Assembly: GCF_900111735.1 (NCBI RefSeq)
Contig: NZ_FOHW01000002.1
Span: 302,781-366,780, forward strand
Direction: 5' to 3'
DNA: 64,000 bases
Origin: Pseudomonas graminis
GTDB lineage: Bacteria; Pseudomonadota; Gammaproteobacteria; Pseudomonadales; Pseudomonadaceae
The notes under the pieces were generated by a model, which was not told the DNA's origin, ran no database searches, and saw only the letters and a program-made list of their open reading frames with translations. A program made the translations under genes and the position numbers. Positions 32,660 to 41,798 of the stretch are shown here, one piece after another (position 1 is the stretch's first letter; every line of letters starts with the position of its first letter).

Positions 32660-33876
32660 AAGGCATTCCTGATGGTTTGCAGGTACGCAACCTGACGGGT
32701 GAATTCGCTGCTGGACAGGCGCTGCTCCGGCCGCGGACGCAATGCCTGGCCGATGCTGCTGGTGGAGTGACGCGTGATGCGCGCCAGCGTTTGCCACTGG
32801 TCGGTGACGGCCAGGGTTTCAAAGCCGGGATGCCGTTGCCGGGCGCGGCGCAGGATGTCCTGCTGCAAGGCGCGCAGCGCGGCGTGCTGGCCTTCCCGGC
32901 GGAGCATGAAGTCGGCGCTCGCGCGCAGGTGCTCGTTGAGCTGACGGCGGCCGCGCGACCGTATTGGGAGCATTGGGCCATGGCGCATGCCGGCATGCCA
33001 CAGCGTTGCGATGAGGCACAGCGTCAGGGCGAGCAGGGCCTGGGGGAAGTATTTCCAGAGCAGGCCGAACAGGTTGTCATGCTCAGTGCGCAGCACCATC
33101 GTTACGGTGCTGTCCTGGCTCAGGTACCAGAGCAGCCAGGCATTATCGTATTCGCCGATGGCGTGGGTTTTCCAGAGATCCGCATCGGTGACGACGGTGA
33201 TCAATCCGGCGCCGTACACCATTTGCAGCAGGTGCGTGGCGTCAGCGCTGTTGGCCCATGACTGTGCATGATCCTCGGGGTCATCCAGATGGAAGGCCGG
33301 GTCGAAACTCATGTAGGCGGGGTCGTTTTCGTTTTGCACGAACAGCCGCGTCAACTCCGGCCACGGCGTTTCGGGGCCTTGGGTGTCCGGCGTGCTTAGC
33401 GGGATGACCGGCTTGAGTTGTTCGCGCTGCCGTTCGCGGTCCTGCTCTTGCAGATCCAGCGTGAGGAATTGATGAATCTGCAACTGATCCAGCAACAGGT
33501 CGCCGCTGGTCCCCTTGGCCGGGTCCCACAACTGCTCGGCAACAAACAGAAGGCGCCCGCCTGACCGGGCCCAGGCCAGCAAGCGTTTGACCTCGGACGG
33601 CGTCATATTTTCGCGGAAATCCAGGAGCATGAGGGTTTGCGGCTGGTCTTGGATGTCAGGGAGAGCGGCGAGGGTTTCGACCGTTTTCACCTCAATGTTT
33701 CGTTGACGCAGGAACGTCTGAGCGGCGAGGTAAGGGTTGGCCAGAGCCTCGGGAGAAGGGCCCTGGTCGACGGTTTCCTGATAACGCTCGAGGCGCTTGA
33801 GCACGGGAACACTGGCGATGACGATGCTCAACAGCGTCAATGCGGTGACCAGCCCGATGATCCAGCGCCGGCTCAT
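32656..33876 (-). CDS. DUF4350-domain membrane protein
   Basis: Protein of 406 residues with an N-terminal helix (R-R-W-I-I-G-L-V-T-A-L-T-L-L), a soluble Rossmann-like region with L-M-L-L-D-F-R-E-N-M and R-L-L-F-V-A-E-Q-L-W, and a second membrane helix at about 270-290. This is the DUF4350 plan found in MoxR operons. The start at 33874-33876 overlaps the preceding gene's stop by ATGA. The large middle part is probably periplasmic. No catalytic motif is recognised. Confidence 0.82.
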   Translation of the reverse strand: MSRRWIIGLVTALTLLSIVIASVPVLKRLERYQETVDQGPSPEALANPYLAAQTFLRQRNIEVKTVETLAALPDIQDQPQTLMLLDFRENMTPSEVKRLLAWARSGGRLLFVAEQLWDPAKGTSGDLLLDQLQIHQFLTLDLQEQDRERQREQLKPVIPLSTPDTQGPETPWPELTRLFVQNENDPAYMSFDPAFHLDDPEDHAQSWANSADATHLLQMVYGAGLITVVTDADLWKTHAIGEYDNAWLLWYLSQDSTVTMVLRTEHDNLFGLLWKYFPQALLALTLCLIATLWHAGMRHGPMLPIRSRGRRQLNEHLRASADFMLRREGQHAALRALQQDILRRARQRHPGFETLAVTDQWQTLARITRHSTSSIGQALRPRPEQRLSSSEFTRQVAYLQTIRNAL

Positions 33877-35492
33877 GCGCCTGCACCCTGCGCGAACAAC
33901 TTCCGCCAGCCTGAACACAGCGTCTGTCGTGCCTGATCCGGCGGCAGCCGATGCCCGTAGGCGAGATTCTGCCAGTGGCGCGTCAGCTCATGGCTGAAGT
34001 CATCGAGGGGTGGCTGCTTGAGCTCGGCGATGCGCGCCAGTATCTGGCCTTCTGTGTCCGCGCTTTTCAGCGGGAGCTGGTAATCGGTCAACAGGCGGCT
34101 CAGCAGTGCGCGGTAAAGCAGGCTCAATGCCTCGCGCGGTGACTGCTGCCACAGCCTTTCCGCTGCATCGGCGACATCCGTCGGCAGGGTTTCAGCGCGG
34201 ACCTGTAAGCCAAAGAGCTGGTGAGGGATGTCTTGGGGTGCAGTTGCCTTGGGTGGGCTTTTACCCACGAAGGTGGCGAACCAGGCCCGATAACGCCACA
34301 TCACCCACGCGACCGTGATGCCAAGCAGCGCCCATAGCAGCGCCCCGAAAACAGCCGACAGGGTTTTGCCCGTATTGAGCAGGCCGACGACCAGCCGCGC
34401 CAGCCAGTTCGGTGTCTCGGCTGACTGGGCATCGTGCTTGGGCTGAGCGATGCGCCACCCGGACACCGGTTTTGGGTTCTTGAACGGCGGTTGTTCAAGC
34501 ACAGCATGGATGGCGTTCTGTGACGCCTGGCTGGTCAGCGGTTGATTGAGCAGGCGAGGTGAATCGGGCGGTGCCACGTCTTCATCGGTCTGTGGGTTGT
34601 CCAGTGGTGGCAGCGGGCAGCTGTTGCCCGATTCGCTGGGAATTTCCTCCGGCATCGACTGAATTGACGCCGACGCTGCCATAACCGAAGAAGGCAGCAA
34701 CGTCAGCGCGAAGAAACCGCCCAGTAGCAGCGCCAGTGCGCTCCCCAGAACACGCTGACGCAAGTTGCGGAATCCCAGTTCGATGTCCCACGCCTCCAAT
34801 GCAGTTCGGCGGTTCAGATACAGCGCAAACCCGCACGACACATAGACCGGGCCCCAGACGATCAGGACCAACGCGTAAAACCCGTTAGTCAAATGTTCCA
34901 GCCAGTTCCACTCGCCCTCGATGTCCAGCAGGCTGCGCCATGACCAGTCGGCTTCGATCTGCGGCGGAATCATGGCGTAGAACAGCACCATCAGGCCGAT
35001 CCAGAAGGTCATTTCAAGCGTGCTGCCCAGCGCGGTCAGAAGACGCGCCGCCCGGGGATCCTTCTGGCCGAGCACGGCAATCCGCTGGGCACGCGGCAAC
35101 CCGTCGAGCCCCTCGAGTTGCTGCACCGGCTGGTAGAAGCTGCGGCTTAGGCTCAGACGCCGCCAGGTCAGGCTCGCTATCAACTGCGGTGTGAGTGCGG
35201 ATGGGAGGCTTTTCAACGCCTGCCTGAGCGAAGGTGCCGAGCCGAACAGCGCCTGGGACAGAATCAGCAGCGGCAACCGTTCGTAGGCTGGCTTCAGCCA
35301 CCAGAACACCAGCACAGCCACCGACGGATAATCCCACAGCAGCAGTGTCAGTAATGCGAAGACCGGCAAGGTGACGATGGCCCAACTGGTCATCAGCAAG
35401 GCGCGATGCCGCTGCGCCAGGAGAACGCCCAGGTCGATGGCCTCCCAGGACGTACGTGGGCGTATGACAACGCTGGCGTCAGTCAGGCGCAT
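33873..35492 (-). CDS. Multi-pass membrane protein with C-terminal DUF4129 domain
   Basis: Protein of 539 residues. Several helices lie in the first 270 residues (including L-P-V-F-A-L-L-T-L-L-L-W and L-L-L-G-G-F-F-A-L-T-L-L). A Pro/Ser-rich linker, another helix (A-L-L-W-A-L-L-G-I-T-V-A-W-V) and a C-terminal helical DUF4129 domain (W-Q-Q-S-P-R-E-A-L-S-L-L-Y-R-A-L-L) follow. The start at 35490-35492 gives a 14-base overlap with the SpoIIM-like gene. It belongs to the MoxR operon; its role is unknown beyond membership of that complex. Confidence 0.82.
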   Translation of the reverse strand: MRLTDASVVIRPRTSWEAIDLGVLLAQRHRALLMTSWAIVTLPVFALLTLLLWDYPSVAVLVFWWLKPAYERLPLLILSQALFGSAPSLRQALKSLPSALTPQLIASLTWRRLSLSRSFYQPVQQLEGLDGLPRAQRIAVLGQKDPRAARLLTALGSTLEMTFWIGLMVLFYAMIPPQIEADWSWRSLLDIEGEWNWLEHLTNGFYALVLIVWGPVYVSCGFALYLNRRTALEAWDIELGFRNLRQRVLGSALALLLGGFFALTLLPSSVMAASASIQSMPEEIPSESGNSCPLPPLDNPQTDEDVAPPDSPRLLNQPLTSQASQNAIHAVLEQPPFKNPKPVSGWRIAQPKHDAQSAETPNWLARLVVGLLNTGKTLSAVFGALLWALLGITVAWVMWRYRAWFATFVGKSPPKATAPQDIPHQLFGLQVRAETLPTDVADAAERLWQQSPREALSLLYRALLSRLLTDYQLPLKSADTEGQILARIAELKQPPLDDFSHELTRHWQNLAYGHRLPPDQARQTLCSGWRKLFAQGAGA

Positions 35493-36459
35493 GGGGCGTG
35501 CGTCCGGCAAGGGTCAGGTAGGCGCCGACCAGCAACCATAAAGAAGCACCCACCAGATACTTGGCCGTCGCTGCCGGCCAGCTCATCGACGACCAGTACG
35601 CTTCAATGAACGCAGCGATGAGCAGAAACATCATGACCCCGCCAATCAGTCGTACGCTGATCTGGGCAGCGCGGCGAAGCGCTTCGCCCCGGCGCAGTCG
35701 ACCGGGAGCCACCAGCGCCCATCCGAGTTTGAGCCCCGCCGCACCCGCCAGCATGATGCCGGTCAGCTCAAAGGCGCTGTGTCCGACCACGAACGGCCAG
35801 AAGGTTGCACCCATGCCCGCGTCGGTGAGATGGCCTGCACCCGCGCCAATCATCAGCCCGTTGAAGAACAGAAAAAACAGACTGCCGACGCCAAAGAGCA
35901 GGCCGCTGGCGAAGGTCTGGAAAGCAATGCCGACGTTGTGCATGACGTAGTAACCGAACATCAGCCAGTCAGTGCTCGATGCGCGCTCGGCCGTCTGCCC
36001 GATGCGCCGTGCGGCGGGCTCGTACATCGCGTGCATTTCAGCGACATCGGCCGGGCTGACGACGCTGTACACCAGGTCCGGATAGCCATAGACCAGCAGC
36101 GCCATGAGCGTGAGGCTGCCAAAAAACAGCAGGCCGGCGAGGGCGACCCATCTCCATTCGGCACGCACCAGCCGCGGAAAGTCCGCCAGCACAAAGCTCA
36201 GCAACTGCGCAGTGAACTGGCTTCGGTGGCGATACAGCTGCTGGTGGCCGCGCATTGCAAGCTGTTGCAGTTGCTCGACCAGATGACTGGCGTACCCGCG
36301 GTCAATCGCCAGCGCAAGGTGCTGGCAGATCTGACGGTATTCGCGGCTGAAGCCTGCGCCGGACCCGCTTTTACGGCGGCTCCCTTCCAGCGTTTCAAGA
36401 CGCGTTGAAAACCGCTGCCAGTTTTCTGCATGACGTTGTTCGAACAGGCTCTGCTTCAT
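35479..36459 (-). CDS. SpoIIM-family (DUF95) integral membrane protein
   Basis: Protein of 326 residues with a helical, charged N-terminal 100 residues and about six hydrophobic helices. The family hallmark G-H-S-A-F-E-L-T-G-I and N-x-G-I-A-F-Q are present. It resembles stage II sporulation protein M, but here in a non-sporulating bacterium it is a standard member of MoxR/RDD operons. ATG overlaps the RDD gene's stop (36456-36459). Transport or channel activity is possible but unproved. Confidence 0.83.
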   Translation of the reverse strand: MKQSLFEQRHAENWQRFSTRLETLEGSRRKSGSGAGFSREYRQICQHLALAIDRGYASHLVEQLQQLAMRGHQQLYRHRSQFTAQLLSFVLADFPRLVRAEWRWVALAGLLFFGSLTLMALLVYGYPDLVYSVVSPADVAEMHAMYEPAARRIGQTAERASSTDWLMFGYYVMHNVGIAFQTFASGLLFGVGSLFFLFFNGLMIGAGAGHLTDAGMGATFWPFVVGHSAFELTGIMLAGAAGLKLGWALVAPGRLRRGEALRRAAQISVRLIGGVMMFLLIAAFIEAYWSSMSWPAATAKYLVGASLWLLVGAYLTLAGRTPHAPD

Positions 36460-37193
36460 GATGAACCCGCCAGGCTGCGGGCAATGCCATTCAATTGCTG
36501 GACCGGGTAGTGCGGATCTGGCGAGGTAGACAGCTGCAACGGCTGCGTGACGATGGCGGCAAGCTCCTGAGCCCTCGCCGGAGAAAGTGTTGCGTGTCGC
36601 TCGGCAAAGGCTTGTACGGCGCGCTGCTCCGCCAGCAAGAGGGGCAGCGGCGGATTTATCGCCGTGACCTCAGCCAGTGCCGGCCTTTGTGGGGGCAAAT
36701 CCCTATAGATGACCAGTGTGCCGGCCGCGAGATCACCCAGGCGTTTGAACAGCGGGTGCTGCAGACAGGTGAACGCGCCGACGCAGTAGCCGAAGGGCAG
36801 CATGTCTACGAAACGCAGCAGATTGCGCAGTACCGAGGCTGACCAGCCAATGGGCGTGCCGTCATCATGAATGACCCGCAGCCCCATGATCTGTTTCCCC
36901 GGCGTGCGTCCTTGGTGCAGCACCTCGAAGAGGACCATATAGCCCCAGGTCCCGAGAAACAGCGCGAGCATGAACAGTCCGGTGCCGAAGTCCCCCAGTG
37001 TTCCCAGCACAAAAAACAGCGCACCCAGCAATACGCCACGAATCATCAGGTCGATGCCGAACGCAATTGAGCGGGACAGTAAACCGGCGGGGCGCAGGAT
37101 GAGGTCTATGCCCTCGGGGGTTTCCATGCGTACACGAGTGTCCAGCAGGGCAAGCGGTGCAGCAAATCCTGGCTCTGCATGGGAAAGGGACAT
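36456..37193 (-). CDS. RDD-family membrane protein, first gene of MoxR operon
   Basis: Protein of 245 residues with three or four helices. It carries the RDD motif region R-S-I-A-F-G-I-D-L-M-I-R-G near residues 41-53, followed by G-R-T-P-G-K-Q-I-M-G-L-R-V, highly typical of the family. It opens the six-gene minus-strand operon in which every junction overlaps by at least four bases, implying stoichiometric co-production. RDD proteins are membrane-bound and of uncertain function; some have been linked to ion exchange. Confidence 0.83.
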   Translation of the reverse strand: MSLSHAEPGFAAPLALLDTRVRMETPEGIDLILRPAGLLSRSIAFGIDLMIRGVLLGALFFVLGTLGDFGTGLFMLALFLGTWGYMVLFEVLHQGRTPGKQIMGLRVIHDDGTPIGWSASVLRNLLRFVDMLPFGYCVGAFTCLQHPLFKRLGDLAAGTLVIYRDLPPQRPALAEVTAINPPLPLLLAEQRAVQAFAERHATLSPARAQELAAIVTQPLQLSTSPDPHYPVQQLNGIARSLAGSS

Positions 37194-37428
37194 AAGGAAA
37201 GGTACGCCGGTGAAAGAGGTTTGATGCTAGCCACGCCTGAGTGGGTAAGCAACAGGATGATTCTGGACAATGTGTGGGAAGGGTCCTGTTACAAGTTGCT
37301 GCCCCTCGACTGCCGCCACTTTCGCACAAACTGTGTCGCAGTATCCCAAGCTGTGGGGTGTATTCGCTGAGGCCAGACGCGCAAAGGCATCTGATAAACT
37401 CGCCGGGTCTTTTGTTCAGGATCAGCCC

Positions 37429-38859
37429 GTGACTTCCAGCATCTTCTGGTACGACTACGAAACCACCGGGATCAATCCACGCAACGACCGGCCGCTGCAA
37501 GTGGCGGGCATTCGTACGGACGATCAGCTCAACGAGATTGGCGAACCGATCAACCTCTACTGCCAGCCCGGCGATGACATCCTGCCCCATCCGGCGGCAT
37601 GTCTGGTGACAGGCATCACGCCAGACCGGCTCGCGGAAAAGGGGTTGTGCGAGGCGGATTTCATGACGCGCCTGCATGCGGAGATGTCTCGCCCCGGTAC
37701 CTGCAGCGCGGGTTACAACACGTTGCGCTTCGACGACGAGATGACCCGCTACAGTTTTTATCGAAACTTCTTCGACCCCTACGCCCGCGAATGGCAGGGC
37801 GGTAACAGCCGCTGGGATCTGATCGACGTGGTCCGCACGGCTTACGCGCTGCGTCCGGAGGGCATTGTCTGGCCGGAAGAAGAGGGCCGGGTCACGCTGA
37901 AACTTGAGCGGCTGACGGCGGCCAACGGGATCGATCACGGCCATGCACACGACGCGCTGTCCGATGTCCGCGCAACCATAGCGCTGGCGCGTCTGGTCCG
38001 CGATAAACAACCCAAACTTTACGACTATCTTTTTGAATTGCGCTTCAAGCACAAGGTGCAGGATCAGATTCGGTTGATGCAGCCGCTTGTGCATATATCG
38101 GGTCGGTTCTCCGCGGCGCGAAGTTACGTAAGCGTCGTACTGCCGCTGGCCTGGCATCCGGTCAACCGTAACGCATTGATTGTCTGCGATCTGTTCCATG
38201 ACCACAGTCCGTTGCTGGATGAAGACGGCGAGACCTTGCGCCAGCGTCTATATACCCGTCGCGAAGATCTGCTCGAAGGCCAGTTACCGGTCCCGCTCAA
38301 ATTGCTGCATGTAAATAAATGCCCGGTCATTGCCCCGCTGAGCGTGCTTCGCGAGGAGGACCGTCAGCGTCTGCAACTGGACATGAGTGTTTATAAAACG
38401 CGTGTCGCCGCATTGAATGAAGGTCAGACGATCTGGCAGGACAAGTTGAAAAGCGTGTATGCCAACGACAACTTCGCTGCCAGTGAGGATCCGGAGCAGC
38501 AGTTATACGATGGCTTCATCAATGATCGGGACCGTCGCCTCTGCGAGCAGGTGCGAATTGCCGAGCCGCAGCAGCTGGCTAGCGATGTCTGGCCGTTCGA
38601 TGATCCGCGACTGCCTGAATTGTTATTCCGCTATCGCGCCCGCAACTTTGCCGAAACCCTGAGTGTTGCAGAGCAACAGCGCTGGTTGGCGTTTTGTCAG
38701 TTGCGCCTGAGCGACCCTCAGGCCGGCGCGCCCAATACGCTCAAGGCCTTCAGCCGTGCGCTGGTCGAGCTCTCACTGAAGGCCACGCCCGAGCAACTCA
38801 AGGTGCTTGCCCAATGGCAGGATTACTCTCTGATGTTGAAACAGCGTCTGGGGCTTTAA
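37429..38859 (+). CDS. sbcB: Exodeoxyribonuclease I
   Basis: 3'-to-5' single-strand DNA exonuclease used in recombination and mismatch repair, 476 residues (E. coli ExoI has 475). The DEDDh active site begins W-Y-D-Y-E-T-T-G (Asp9, Glu11), with H-A-H-D-A-L-S-D supplying the later His and Asp. A C-terminal helical region completes the C-shaped clamp. The start is GTG at 37429, preceded by A-G-G-A, giving V/M-T-S-S-I-F-W-Y-D-Y. An ATG at 37270 would add 53 unrelated residues. It is convergent with mvaT, sharing a terminator. Confidence 0.93.
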   Translation: MTSSIFWYDYETTGINPRNDRPLQVAGIRTDDQLNEIGEPINLYCQPGDDILPHPAACLVTGITPDRLAEKGLCEADFMTRLHAEMSRPGTCSAGYNTLRFDDEMTRYSFYRNFFDPYAREWQGGNSRWDLIDVVRTAYALRPEGIVWPEEEGRVTLKLERLTAANGIDHGHAHDALSDVRATIALARLVRDKQPKLYDYLFELRFKHKVQDQIRLMQPLVHISGRFSAARSYVSVVLPLAWHPVNRNALIVCDLFHDHSPLLDEDGETLRQRLYTRREDLLEGQLPVPLKLLHVNKCPVIAPLSVLREEDRQRLQLDMSVYKTRVAALNEGQTIWQDKLKSVYANDNFAASEDPEQQLYDGFINDRDRRLCEQVRIAEPQQLASDVWPFDDPRLPELLFRYRARNFAETLSVAEQQRWLAFCQLRLSDPQAGAPNTLKAFSRALVELSLKATPEQLKVLAQWQDYSLMLKQRLGL

Positions 38860-38885
38860 GCGAAGAAGGGTTAATGGCAGGCAAT

Positions 38886-38914
38886 AAAAAACGCCAGCAG
38901 TCGCTGGCGTTTTT
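38886..38914. terminator. Bidirectional terminator between sbcB and mvaT
   Basis: AAAAAACGCCAGC - AGTC - GCTGGCGTTTTT, functional in both directions. Confidence 0.93.
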
Positions 38915-38957
38915 GGGTCGGACGTTTCAGTGCGACGGCTGACTCTAAATTCGGGAA

Positions 38958-39335
38958 TTAACCCAGCAGAGTTGCCCAGCCTTCAACCTCGTCGCCGCCC
39001 CACTTGGCTTTCCACTCTTTCAGCGTCTTGTGGTTGCCGCCTTTGGTTTCGATGATTTCACCGTTGTGCGGGTTTTTGTATTGCTTGACCTTACGAGCGC
39101 GCTTGGTGCCGACCGGCTTAACAGCAGCGCCACGTGGCGCCTTCATTTTGGATTCTGGATCCAGCAGCGCAATGATGTCGCGCAGGGACTTCTGATATTC
39201 GCCCATCAAAGTGCGCAGTTTGCCTTCGAACTCAAGTTCTTTCTGCAGTTTGTCGTCTTGTTGCAGATTTTGCAGGCGGGCTTGCAGTTCTTTGATGGCT
39301 TCTTCTGTTGCGCGGTATTCGTTGATCAGTGACAT
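38958..39335 (-). CDS. mvaT: MvaT, H-NS-family xenogeneic silencer
   Basis: Nucleoid protein of 125 residues that silences A+T-rich, often acquired genes in pseudomonads. The N-terminal ~60 residues form a coiled-coil oligomerisation region (A-T-E-E-A-I-K-E-L-Q-A-R-L-Q-N-L-Q). The C-terminal domain has the AT-pincer type K-Q-Y-K-N-P-H-N-G-E and E-T-K-G-G-N-H-K-T-L-K-E-W. Gene order sbcB-mvaT-purU is as remembered in PAO1. A+T-rich promoters in this window, such as that of the RHS operon at 23.7 kb, are natural candidate targets. Confidence 0.95.
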   Translation of the reverse strand: MSLINEYRATEEAIKELQARLQNLQQDDKLQKELEFEGKLRTLMGEYQKSLRDIIALLDPESKMKAPRGAAVKPVGTKRARKVKQYKNPHNGEIIETKGGNHKTLKEWKAKWGGDEVEGWATLLG

Positions 39336-39681
39336 GGGGGCTACCTATGTTGTGATGGGCATGATGCGATGGCGCATAATAATCAGAGTGTTTGCGCAAG
39401 TAAACATTTAAGAAAAGTTTTATCCGTAGCATTTTGAAATGACCGAACACATACCCTCGATTTAGATACACATGTTGCGTTATAGAGCGCCAATGAGCTT
39501 GCCGCTTTTAGTGATGTATCTGGCGTCGAGTTTCCGCCGCCGATGAACCGGCCCGGCACTAATGCGTTAATCCCCGCAGGGTGCGCTTTTTTGCCGCCTG
39601 AAATGAGCGGCATACGGGTACTGCACAGTCCTCAGGTAATCGCTAGAATGGCGGCCTTTGCGAAGTTCTGGAGTTTTTCAC
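39336..39681. promoter_or_regulatory. Divergent mvaT-purU promoter region
   Basis: On the minus strand a likely sigma-70 promoter for mvaT: -35 TTTACT (39399-39404), 17-bp spacer, -10 TATTAT (39376-39381), about 35 bp before the start. The region to about 39480 is A+T-rich, fitting autoregulation by MvaT. On the plus strand G-G-A-G lies 9 bases before the purU ATG. No additional gene is supported. Confidence 0.45.
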
Positions 39682-40533
39682 ATGCGCACTTTTCGTCTGG
39701 TGATTGCTTGCCCGGACCGTGTCGGTATCGTTGCCAAGGTCAGTAACTTTCTGGCGTCGTACAACGGCTGGATTACCGAAGCGAGCCATCACTCTGACAA
39801 CCTCAGCGGCTGGTTTTTCATGCGTCATGAAATGCGCGCCGATACCCTGCCTTTCGACCTCGAAGGTTTCCGTGAAGCCTTTGCGCCCATCGCCGAAGAG
39901 TTTTCGATGGACTGGCGCATTACCGACTCCGCGCAGAAAAAACGCGTCGTGCTGATGGCCAGTCGGGAGTCCCACTGCCTGGCAGACCTGCTGCACCGCT
40001 GGCACAGCGATGAACTGGACTGCGAAATCGCCTGCGTGATTTCCAACCACCAGGACCTGCGCAGCATGGTCGAATGGCACAACATCCCTTACTACCATGT
40101 GCCGGTTGATCCCAAAGACAAAGAGCCGGCGTTCGCCGAAGTCTCGCGTCTGGTCAAACACCATGAAGCCGACGTTGTTGTGCTGGCGCGTTACATGCAG
40201 ATCCTGCCGCCGCAACTGTGCCGGGAATACGCGCATCAAGTCATCAACATTCACCACAGCTTCCTGCCTTCGTTCGTCGGCGCCAAGCCGTATCACCAAG
40301 CGTCGCTGCGTGGCGTGAAACTGATCGGCGCTACTTGTCACTACGTCACCGAAGAACTGGACGCCGGTCCGATCATCGAGCAGGACGTCGTGCGCGTCAG
40401 CCATCGCGACAGCATCGAAAACATGGTGCGTTTCGGTCGCGACGTGGAAAAAATGGTGCTCGCTCGCGGCCTGCGCGCACACCTGGAAGATCGCGTGCTG
40501 GTGCATGACAACAAGACAGTGGTCTTTGATTAA
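39682..40533 (+). CDS. purU: Formyltetrahydrofolate deformylase
   Basis: Hydrolyses 10-formyl-THF to formate and THF, balancing one-carbon pools; 283 residues. An ACT domain comes first (R-L-V-I-A-C-P-D-R-V-G-I-V-A), then a formyltransferase-like catalytic domain with I-S-N-H near residue 120, the H-H-S-F-L-P-S-F motif and a downstream catalytic Asp (E-E-L-D-A-G-P). The start at 39682 follows G-G-A-G by 9 bases; an ATG eight codons earlier lacks this. Pseudomonads carry several purU copies; this matches the one beside mvaT. Confidence 0.93.
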   Translation: MRTFRLVIACPDRVGIVAKVSNFLASYNGWITEASHHSDNLSGWFFMRHEMRADTLPFDLEGFREAFAPIAEEFSMDWRITDSAQKKRVVLMASRESHCLADLLHRWHSDELDCEIACVISNHQDLRSMVEWHNIPYYHVPVDPKDKEPAFAEVSRLVKHHEADVVVLARYMQILPPQLCREYAHQVINIHHSFLPSFVGAKPYHQASLRGVKLIGATCHYVTEELDAGPIIEQDVVRVSHRDSIENMVRFGRDVEKMVLARGLRAHLEDRVLVHDNKTVVFD

Positions 40534-40637
40534 GCAGTGATCAAGCGGTTTGGGTGAGCCGCTGAAGTTCAGCGGCTCACTGCGAAGCGATTGTCTCCAG
40601 ACAGTCAGGCTGCCAAGGAAACACAGGCGTAATCAAT

Positions 40638-40826
40638 ATGAGCGATCCCCTCGACAAAGCCACCTCCAAAGCCCCGCCAACCCTTGGCGAGGGATGCCTG
40701 AGCCGTTACGACGTCGACGCAATGTCGCCGGAGGACGGAACGGATTTCGAGGGGGCCGAAGCATTATGGAAAGAACTGACGTCTGCCAAACGGGAAGACG
40801 AATCAGACGGTCTTGATCCGCAGTAA
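40638..40826 (+). CDS. Small acidic protein, unknown function
   Basis: Sixty-two residues, rich in Asp/Glu/Ser, with L-S-R-Y-D-V-D-A-M-S-P-E-D-G and A-E-A-L-W-K-E-L. No signal peptide or cysteine pair. A weak C-A-G-G-C-G lies about 10 bases upstream of the ATG and A-A-G-G-A further up. It lies 104 bp after purU on the same strand, and its 3' end overlaps the convergent flippase-like gene by 24 bases. Probably real because the peptide looks protein-like and is not a shadow of the other strand for most of its length. Confidence 0.5.
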   Translation: MSDPLDKATSKAPPTLGEGCLSRYDVDAMSPEDGTDFEGAEALWKELTSAKREDESDGLDPQ

Positions 40827-41798
40827 CTTGTTCAAAAGTGGGCGCCCGACCATCAACAGAAACACCGGGCCGCCGGCGACCAGATAGAAGTAATAGGTAA
40901 CAATCCGCCAGATAAGGATCGCCGCCGCTGCCGTCGACTTGCCCATCATCGGCGCCAGCAAGGCAGCCGACGTCAACTCCGCCGCGCCGGCACCGCCCGG
41001 CGACAGGCTGAACTGCCCGGCGCTCAGCGAGAGCATCTGCACCAGAAACGTCCACGCCCAGTCGATATTAACCCCCAACCCTTTCAGCGCCAGGTACAGC
41101 ACGCTGTAACGCAGGCTCCAGTGCACGCAGGTCAGCGCAAATACTTGAAGCAGAATGCGGTGGGGCATCTTCCAGGTTTCAGCCAGCGCGTCGCGAAAAT
41201 GCAGCAGCTTGCGCGCCCAGCGAATACGCGTGGTGTTCTTGCGCCTCAGGCGTTTGAGCACCCGACCGTTGAACTGAATGATGCGTCGGTGATACCGCGC
41301 GAAACCGGCGCACGCGCAAAGCCCGGCGCCGATCAGCAGGGCGCTGGCGATGAGCATCCATTCAAGATTTTCGCTGAGCTGGTGGAATACTGCGTAAATC
41401 AGGATGCCGATCAGAGCGAGCAGGAAAAACACCAGATCCATCAGTTGGTCAGTGGCGAAAGCCGCTGTGCTTTTCGCCGGGCCGATACCACTGCGCGAGA
41501 GCAGTGCCACCAGCGTCAACGGGGCACCGCTGCCACCGGGTGTTGCGCAGTAGGCAAACTCGGTCGCCATGACCACGGCGAGGCTCTTGCGCATGCCGAG
41601 CCCGCTGGCGGCGTCGCCGAGTAAAAGGCGCAGGCGCATTGTGTTCATGCACCAGCCCACCAGCACCATGGCAAACATGCCGACGAGGAGCATCACCGGG
41701 AAATTGCGCAGGCGATGAAACATGTCCGCGCCGCCCATGAAGAACGGAATCAGCAGGGCGAGTATCAGTGCTGCTGCGAGCCAGCCAAGTCGCCTCAC
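40803..41798 (-). CDS. UPF0104 / lysylphosphatidylglycerol synthase-type flippase-like membrane protein
   Basis: Integral membrane protein of 331 residues with seven to eight helices. The family motifs are present: T-E-F-A-Y-C-A-T-P-G-G-S-G-A-P near residue 80, and S-L-S-P-G-G-A-G-A-A-E near residue 270. This family includes the membrane (flippase) half of MprF and stand-alone polyprenol or glycolipid transport proteins. It is the last gene of an overlapping trio with a GT4 glycosyltransferase and a DUF2334 deacetylase (ATGA overlap at 41795-41798), so it probably moves or processes a glycolipid made by them. Confidence 0.84.
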   Translation of the reverse strand: MRRLGWLAAALILALLIPFFMGGADMFHRLRNFPVMLLVGMFAMVLVGWCMNTMRLRLLLGDAASGLGMRKSLAVVMATEFAYCATPGGSGAPLTLVALLSRSGIGPAKSTAAFATDQLMDLVFFLLALIGILIYAVFHQLSENLEWMLIASALLIGAGLCACAGFARYHRRIIQFNGRVLKRLRRKNTTRIRWARKLLHFRDALAETWKMPHRILLQVFALTCVHWSLRYSVLYLALKGLGVNIDWAWTFLVQMLSLSAGQFSLSPGGAGAAELTSAALLAPMMGKSTAAAAILIWRIVTYYFYLVAGGPVFLLMVGRPLLNKLLRIKTV

